From positions 1 through 8,627 of the forward strand of contig CAYFIW010000060.1 in assembly GCA_964343265.1 (NCBI GenBank): a stretch of 8,627 nt of DNA, in the 5' to 3' direction. The DNA is from CAYFIW01 sp964343265. Its GTDB lineage: Bacteria > Chloroflexota > Dehalococcoidia > Lucifugimonadales > UBA826. This document shows, one piece after another, positions 4,116 through 8,627 of the stretch (its first letter is position 1; each line of letters starts with the position of its first letter). The position numbers and the translations under genes were made by a program. The notes below the pieces were generated by a model, which did no database searches, was not told the origin of the DNA, and worked only from the letters and a program-made list of their open reading frames with translations.

Positions 4116-6434
4116 ATGCCACCTTATGAAACTAATATGGTTCTATCAGAAAAAGAATTTGATGTTGTTGGAACCCGTCCTGTCAGGCACGATGGAGCAG
4201 ATAAAGTCACAGGTAGAGCGAAATATAGTGCGGATTCACATCCGACTGGGTTTTTACATGGAAAGATTCTTAGAAGCCCCCATGCGCATGCAAGAATTTT
4301 ATCTATAGATACTTCAAAAGCACTCGATCATCCTGGGGTCCGTTCAGTTATGACGTCTGCAGATCTACCTGAAGTATCCGCTGAGATCGCAGATCTTGAA
4401 GAAGGAGCGGCTGTTAACTATGGATTTTATAGTCGGAATTCCATGGCAAGAGAAAAAGTTCTGTATAAAGGACATGCGGTAGCGGCTGTTGCTGCTATAA
4501 GTCAGCACGTTGCTGAAGAAGCCCTAGAATTGATTGAGGTGGAATACGAGGTTCTACAACCTGTTTTGAACGCTGGAGAGGCTTTAGCAGAAAATGCCCC
4601 TGTTCTTCACGATCGTTTATCTACTCAATCTAGTGTTTTGTTCAGAGTTGGTGGATGGGGTGAAGGTGGGGAGTCCGAGGTCAGTAATTTGGCTCTGAAG
4701 GTGATTTCGGAAGAAGGAGATGTTGAGAAAGCCTTCAACGATTCAGACGTAGTTGTTGAAAGAAAATTTAAAACTAGTGCGGTTCATCAAGGTTACATAG
4801 AACCTCAAGCCACAACTGCTTTTTGGAATCAGGATGGAAAACTAACCGTCTGGTGTAGTACCCAGCAGTTATTTGCCTTTAGAGACCATATTTCGGCGAT
4901 TCTCGAAGTTCCATTAGGTGATGTAACAGTGGTTCCTCTAGAAATAGGGGGTGGTTTTGGAGGAAAGGGACAAGGGGGAGTCTATTTGGAACCTGTAGCT
5001 GCTATTTTGTCGAAGAAATCAGGATTACCTGTCAAGATAGCCATGACTAGAGCGGAAGTTTTTATAGGGACAGGACCAACTTCTGGAACAGAAATGTCAA
5101 TAAAAATGTCTGCCACCTCTGATGGGAAATTGACAGGTGTTAAAGCACGTCTTGTATTTGAGGCCGGGGCTTTTCCGGGGTCACCGGTTGCGGGAGGAAG
5201 TCGTACGATGCTGGGGCCCTATGTTATTCCTAACGCATATGTTGAAGGCCTAGATGTTGTAACTAATGTGCAAAAATCGTCAGCATATAGAGCGCCTGGT
5301 TCTCCAGCCTGCGCTTTTGCTGTGGAGACAGTTATCGACGAATTAGCAGAGAAAGTTGGTATGGACCCGATTGAATTTAGACTTTTGAATGCGGCAAAAG
5401 AAGGGACCAGACAACCAGCGAATGGACCTGCTTATAGGAAGATTGGTCTGATAGAAACTTTAGAGGCAGCAAAAAATCATCCCCACTACAAGGATAATGT
5501 AGAAGGTAAATCAGTGGGCAGGGGAGTAGCTGCTGGGGCATGGTTCAATGCTAGTGGTCCAGCTAGTGCTGTAGCTAGTGTTAATGCTGACGGAACTGTA
5601 AATCTTGTAGAAGGATCTCCTGATGTAGGTGGAAGCAGGGCTGCTATGGCGATGCAGGTTGCGGATATCTTGGGATTGCGGGCTGATGATGTTAATCCTT
5701 CTATTGGAGATACGGACTCAATAGGTTACAGCTCGGGGGCTGGTGGAAGTGGAGTAACTTTTAAAACGGGAACGGCCTGTGTTGAAGCTGCGATAGATAT
5801 TAAGAACCAGATGATAGAAAGGGCTTCCAAGATATGGGATGTTGAATCGCAGGACATAGTATTTGAAAAAGGAGTCATATCTCATATAAGTGACTCGGAA
5901 TTGAAATTTACTTTTTCTGAGCTGGCTTCATTATTAAATGGTACGGGAGGCCCAATTGTTGGGAGAGCGACTGTAAATCCTGGTGGCGTGGGAAATGCAT
6001 TTGCTGTTCATATTGTTGATGTGTTAGTTGATGAAGAGACAGGGAAAGTTGATGTTTTAAGATTTACCTCGATTCAAGACGTAGGGAAGGCTATACATCC
6101 AAGTTACGTAGAAGGTCAGATGCAAGGAGGTGCAGTTCAGGGTATAGGTTGGGCTTTAAACGAAGAATATATTTTTGATGATGATGGCACAATGGTGAAC
6201 CCGACATTTTTAGATTATCGTATGCCGGTTTCTTTGGATTTACCAATGATTGATACGGTGCTTGTTGAGGTTGCTAATCCAGGTCATCCATTTGGTCTTA
6301 GAGGTGTTGGAGAGGCATGTCTGGTGCCGCCAATGGCAGCTATTGCCAACGCCATTCATGATGCTGTGGGTGTTAGGATGGATGAACTTCCTATGTCTCC
6401 GGGGCGAGTGGCTAAATCTCTAGGACAATTCTAG
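4116..6434 (+). CDS. Molybdopterin-binding large subunit, xanthine dehydrogenase/CO dehydrogenase (CoxL-like) family
   Basis: A 772-residue catalytic subunit of a molybdenum hydroxylase, the usual length for the separate large subunit. The N-terminal hammerhead domain runs from about 8 (VGTRPVRHDGADKVTG, then H-G-K-I-L-R-S-P-H-A-H-A). The Mo-cofactor domains follow, with G278-G-G-F-G-G-K-G, the active-site loop A390-Y-R-A-P-G, a GxGGSG stretch in the middle, and G-V-G-E733, the Glu that acts as base in xanthine dehydrogenase. The loop is not the Cys-bearing V-A-Y-R-C-S-F-R loop of true aerobic CO dehydrogenase, so CO is not the expected substrate; an aldehyde or N-heteroaromatic compound is more likely, but the sequence does not say which. 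No FAD (CoxM-like) or 2Fe-2S (CoxS-like) subunit gene adjoins it, so it must borrow partners from elsewhere or act with distant subunits. Start supported by GAGGGAG at 4102-4108, 7 nt upstream. It ends 4 nt from the convergent GTPase gene. Confidence 0.93.
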   Translation: MPPYETNMVLSEKEFDVVGTRPVRHDGADKVTGRAKYSADSHPTGFLHGKILRSPHAHARILSIDTSKALDHPGVRSVMTSADLPEVSAEIADLEEGAAVNYGFYSRNSMAREKVLYKGHAVAAVAAISQHVAEEALELIEVEYEVLQPVLNAGEALAENAPVLHDRLSTQSSVLFRVGGWGEGGESEVSNLALKVISEEGDVEKAFNDSDVVVERKFKTSAVHQGYIEPQATTAFWNQDGKLTVWCSTQQLFAFRDHISAILEVPLGDVTVVPLEIGGGFGGKGQGGVYLEPVAAILSKKSGLPVKIAMTRAEVFIGTGPTSGTEMSIKMSATSDGKLTGVKARLVFEAGAFPGSPVAGGSRTMLGPYVIPNAYVEGLDVVTNVQKSSAYRAPGSPACAFAVETVIDELAEKVGMDPIEFRLLNAAKEGTRQPANGPAYRKIGLIETLEAAKNHPHYKDNVEGKSVGRGVAAGAWFNASGPASAVASVNADGTVNLVEGSPDVGGSRAAMAMQVADILGLRADDVNPSIGDTDSIGYSSGAGGSGVTFKTGTACVEAAIDIKNQMIERASKIWDVESQDIVFEKGVISHISDSELKFTFSELASLLNGTGGPIVGRATVNPGGVGNAFAVHIVDVLVDEETGKVDVLRFTSIQDVGKAIHPSYVEGQMQGGAVQGIGWALNEEYIFDDDGTMVNPTFLDYRMPVSLDLPMIDTVLVEVANPGHPFGLRGVGEACLVPPMAAIANAIHDAVGVRMDELPMSPGRVAKSLGQF

Positions 6435-6438
6435 ACTT

Positions 6439-6851
6439 TCAGGAGTGTATTTCTATAATATCGCCGTCTATGAGCTCGTGATTCCTTCCCACGTGTTGCC
6501 CGTCAAATTTTCCTGACTGACCCCACAGGACGGCGTACTTTAGACCTCTACTCAGGTCCTTATGGACTTGGTGGGCTGCTTCCCCTACAGAGCTGCCAAT
6601 TGAAAGAACTATAGGATCTTTTTTTTGGAAATCCTGTAGACGTTCTCTAGGCGACTTTGTATATACTCTCATGATGTTTAAGGCAGAAAATATTTCTTCG
6701 CCGAGTTCATCTAGTCCCACATNNNNNNNNNNNNNNNNNNNNNNNNNNNNNNNNNNNNNNNNNNNNNNNNNNNNNNNNNNNNNNNNNNNNNNNNNNNNNN
6801 NNNNNNNNNNNNNNNNNNNNNNCGATATTGTGGTGGTACGTTTGTGGGCAT
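6439..6851 (-). CDS. DRG/Obg-like GTPase with C-terminal TGS domain, interrupted by assembly gap
   Basis: Two visible ends of one gene flank the Ns. The N-terminal end starts with ATG at 6851-6849 and reads M-P-T-N-V-P-P-Q-Y, a start typical of DRG-like GTPases. The C-terminal 94 or so residues (6722 down to TGA at 6441-6439) read V-G-L-D-E-L-G-E-E-I-F, then R-V-Y-T-K-S-P, D-P-I-V-L, V-H-K-D-L-S-R-G-L-K-Y-A-V-L-W-G, and D-G-D-I-I-E-I-H: the end of a G domain followed by a TGS domain. The whole GTP-binding core (P-loop, switch regions, NKxD) falls in the gap. Proteins of this family are about 330-370 residues and act in translation or ribosome-associated processes. The two ends are out of frame relative to each other across exactly 100 Ns. 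No strong ribosome site precedes the ATG. The gene converges with the Mo-hydroxylase gene and has no visible terminator between them. Confidence 0.82.
6723..6822. other. Assembly gap (100 Ns, probably nominal length)
   Basis: This is exactly 100 N. The flanking pieces of the GTPase gene need several hundred more bases to complete the family's usual length, and the reading frames on either side do not match across 100 nt. The number is therefore most likely a placeholder rather than a measured distance. Confidence 0.95.
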
Positions 6852-6944
6852 GACTGATTTAAATGAGTTCTAAAGAATTAAATTGCCTTTCAGTTGATAT
6901 TATTATGAATTTCACTTGTAAATATATATGTTTTTAGAAAATTA
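6852..6944. other. Intergenic stretch upstream of the GTPase
   Basis: Very AT-rich, with no ORF and no RNA gene. It must carry the minus-strand promoter of the GTPase gene. A TTTACA-like box is present on the minus strand at about 6923-6918, but I see no well-spaced -10 partner, so no promoter is called. Confidence 0.4.
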
Positions 6945-6982
6945 TAAAGGGCTGCCCATACATATGTGTGAGCAGCCCTTTA
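6945..6982 (-). terminator. Rho-independent terminator of the amt-glnK operon
   Basis: An 11-bp perfect inverted repeat: TAAAGGGCTGC (6945-6955) pairs with GCAGCCCTTTA (6972-6982). The 16-nt loop can pair further through ACATATGT. On the minus strand the stem is followed by an A/T-rich tract with a short T run. It sits 26 nt after the glnK stop codon. T-rich sequence on both sides means it could also act on the plus strand. Confidence 0.88.
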
Positions 6983-7008
6983 TTTCTAGGAAAAATCCTA
7001 ATAATTCG

Positions 7009-7353
7009 CTATATAGCGGAATCTCCGGACTCCCCTGTTCTAACCCTTATAACGTCATCTATTTTACTTACAAATATTTTACCGTCTCCGATTTCACCAC
7101 TTCGTGTCGCGGAGATAATGGCCTCAATAATCGCATCTTTCTTAGCGTCTTCTATAACAGTTACTAAAATGGTTTTTGACACTGCTGACCTTGTTGTTGT
7201 TGTACCTCCACGTCCTGTAACTACCTCTATGCCCGCCTGTTGTCCCTGGCCTGTAACGTTTTGATAATGGAATCCATTTACTCCTTCATCTAGCAAAGCG
7301 TCGCAGACGGCATTAACTCTCTCTGGTCTAAAAATAGCCTCTATCTTAAGCAT
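7009..7353 (-). CDS. glnK: P-II family nitrogen regulator, GlnK-type
   Basis: A 114-residue P-II protein that senses 2-oxoglutarate and ATP/ADP and, next to amt, is expected to plug the ammonium channel when nitrogen is plentiful. Seen: M-L-K-I-E-A-I-F-R-P; the G-Q-G-Q-Q-A-G segment with the Gln used in 2-oxoglutarate/Mg-ATP binding; Lys60 in V-S-K; the C-loop signature R-S-G-E-I-G-D-G-K-I-F-V; and I-R-V-R-T-G-E. The T-loop is unusual: T-G-R-G-G-T-T-T-T-R-S-A replaces the normal Y-R-G-A-E-Y-x-V, so the Tyr51 that GlnD uridylylates is missing. Start: GGAGG at 7365-7361 lies 7 nt before the ATG at 7353 but only 1 nt before an ATG at 7359, so 7353 is chosen; it also gives the family's normal N-terminus. 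It lies 39 nt downstream of amt in the same operon. Confidence 0.95.
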   Translation of the reverse strand: MLKIEAIFRPERVNAVCDALLDEGVNGFHYQNVTGQGQQAGIEVVTGRGGTTTTRSAVSKTILVTVIEDAKKDAIIEAIISATRSGEIGDGKIFVSKIDDVIRVRTGESGDSAI

Positions 7354-7360
7354 CCGCATA

Positions 7361-7365
7361 CCTCC
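7361..7365 (-). promoter_or_regulatory. Ribosome binding site deciding the glnK start
   Basis: GGAGG on the minus strand. Its 7-nt spacing to the ATG at 7353, against 1 nt to the ATG at 7359, fixes the shorter product. Confidence 0.85.
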
Positions 7366-7392
7366 ATATTAAGGATTGTTTCTTAGAAGTTA

Positions 7393-8607
7393 TTAATCGG
7401 CTCCATCTCGTACAGTAGCTTGCTCACCATGTGTGGCCAAGTCCAGTCCGAGATCTTCATCAGATTCACTTGCCCGAAGACCAAGTCCAGGAATTTTGTC
7501 GAGGACAAATAATATGATGAGGCTCACTATCCCCGAGTATATTAGAGTAGCAATCACACCGACTGCCTGGATACCTACTTGCTCAATATTTCCCTCTATT
7601 AGACCTTTGGTTCCCGAGATCGCTTCCAAAGCAAAAATACCGGTAGCTATAGCACCCCATATTCCCCCTATGCCATGAACCGCAAACACATCGAGGGCGT
7701 CGTCCATATTAGTCTTATGAATAAATTCCACAGCAAAGAAGCATATTAGGCCTGCCCCGAATCCAATTGCTAATGAACCCATTGCGCCAACAGCTCCAGC
7801 TGCAGGAGTGATCGCAACAAGTCCAGCGACAGCTCCCGTAGCTACTCCAACAGCGCCCATCTTTCCGGTTTTCAAGTGCGATATTACGCCCCAAGTGAGA
7901 GCTGCCGTAGAGGCTGCTAAGCTTGTGACTAGAAATGCATTGGCTGCCGAATCGTTGGCTGCTAAGGCGGATCCAGCATTAAATCCAAACCAACCAAGCC
8001 AGAGGATTGCTGCTCCAAGCACAACGTATGGAACGTTGTTGGGTTGAAGGCCGGGATTTCTTCGTTTTCCTACTAGAAGTGCTGCGACAACTGCAGCAAT
8101 TCCTGCATTTATATGGATGACAGTACCACCGGCAAAATCTAGAGCACCTAACTCAAGCAGCCATCCTTCCTCCGCCCAGACCCAGTGTGTTATGGGTGAA
8201 TAGACCAAAGTACTCCATAGAACTAGGAATATAAGGTATGTGCTGAATTTGAACCGTTCGGCAAATGCCCCCGTAATAAGCGCAGGAGTGATTATTGCAA
8301 ACATCATTTGAAAAGCTACGAAAAGTAGTGGGGGGATGTCTTCGCCTTCTGATGACGTGAATGAAACCCCAGATAACCCTAAATGGTTAAAGTCACCAAT
8401 GAAAGCATTTCCAGTGCCGAAAGCTAAACTGTATCCCCAGAGCACCCATACGATGCTCACTATAGCTATCGACATGAAACTCATCATTATCGTGTTGACA
8501 AGATTTTTAGCTCGGACTAAGCCGCCATAGAAGAAAGCTAATCCAGGTGTCATGAAGAACACTAGAGCAGTGGCAACCAACATCCATGAAGTATGTCCTG
8601 AGTCCAT
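7393..8607 (-). CDS. amt: Ammonium transporter, Amt family
   Basis: A 404-residue inner-membrane protein with about 11 hydrophobic segments, the usual Amt topology, and no cleavable signal peptide. Pore features: the twin histidines at H165 (in D157-F-A-G-G-T-V-I-H, the Amt signature) and H311 (in D-V-F-A-V-H-G-I-G-G-I-W-G); Phe gate residues in Q-M-M-F103 and G-W-F-G-F-N-A-G-S; and the vestibule segment Y-S-P-I-T-H-W-V-W. The cytoplasmic tail keeps the G-L-D-L-A-T-H-G-E regulatory motif that contacts GlnK. Start supported by AGGAGG at 8618-8613, 5 nt upstream of the ATG. First gene of a two-gene operon with glnK; its promoter lies beyond the window's right edge. It imports ammonium when nitrogen is scarce, and GlnK binding shuts it. 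Confidence 0.97.
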   Translation of the reverse strand: MDSGHTSWMLVATALVFFMTPGLAFFYGGLVRAKNLVNTIMMSFMSIAIVSIVWVLWGYSLAFGTGNAFIGDFNHLGLSGVSFTSSEGEDIPPLLFVAFQMMFAIITPALITGAFAERFKFSTYLIFLVLWSTLVYSPITHWVWAEEGWLLELGALDFAGGTVIHINAGIAAVVAALLVGKRRNPGLQPNNVPYVVLGAAILWLGWFGFNAGSALAANDSAANAFLVTSLAASTAALTWGVISHLKTGKMGAVGVATGAVAGLVAITPAAGAVGAMGSLAIGFGAGLICFFAVEFIHKTNMDDALDVFAVHGIGGIWGAIATGIFALEAISGTKGLIEGNIEQVGIQAVGVIATLIYSGIVSLIILFVLDKIPGLGLRASESDEDLGLDLATHGEQATVRDGAD

Positions 8608-8627
8608 TTTTCCCTCCTGTTTTACAA

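Noticed and set aside
4116..6434. True aerobic CO dehydrogenase large subunit (CoxL form I)
   Set aside because: The active-site loop is AYRAPG and lacks the Cys-containing VAYRCSFR motif, and no coxM or coxS neighbours are present.
7357..7359. ATG at 7359 as the glnK start
   Set aside because: Only 1 nt separates it from GGAGG, whereas the ATG at 7353 has 7-nt spacing and gives the normal P-II N-terminus.

Overview
The window looks like a piece of an AT-rich, aerobic heterotrophic bacterial genome, assembled from short contigs (there is one run of 100 Ns). An uncultivated marine lineage such as SAR202-type Chloroflexota would fit: those genomes are known for many flavin monooxygenases and xanthine-dehydrogenase/CoxL-type molybdenum hydroxylases, and both occur here. 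That assignment is an inference from gene content only.

Layout. Left (82-2674, + strand): an Asp-nucleophile alpha/beta hydrolase (epoxide-hydrolase-like) followed by a type I Baeyer-Villiger monooxygenase very close to the phenylacetone/cyclohexanone monooxygenase family. Middle (2727-3848, + strand): an unrecognised 103-residue Cys-containing protein and then two genes that a standard gene caller breaks, because each carries in-frame UGA codons exactly where family members have redox-active cysteines. The first is a 141-residue ferredoxin-thioredoxin reductase (FTR) catalytic-chain homologue with two predicted selenocysteines (U58 and U90). The second is an 82-residue glutaredoxin/NrdH-like protein with a UGPC active site. 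Each of the three UGAs has a hairpin starting 14-16 nt downstream (apical loop 19-22 nt downstream), whose small loop has GU at positions 2-3, as expected of a bacterial SECIS element. A tRNA-Asp(GUC) follows at 3918-3994. Right of centre (4116-6434, +): a standalone molybdopterin-binding large subunit of the xanthine dehydrogenase/CO dehydrogenase family. Far right (- strand): a DRG/Obg-like GTPase with a TGS domain, interrupted by the assembly gap, then an amt-glnK operon (ammonium transporter, then P-II regulator) closed by a strong hairpin terminator.

Main point. In plant-type FTR, four cysteines hold the [4Fe-4S] cluster and two others form the disulfide that reduces thioredoxin. In this protein the four cluster ligands (C56, C73, C75, C88) are kept as Cys and precisely the two catalytic ones (58 and 90) are UGA. 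The straightforward reading is a ferredoxin-dependent reductase with a diselenide (Sec-Sec) active site, paired with a selenocysteine redoxin encoded 99 nt downstream as its probable partner: a ferredoxin-to-diselenide-to-selenoredoxin relay. Sec insertion needs selA/selB/selC/selD, none of which lie in this window, so their presence elsewhere in the genome is the key test.
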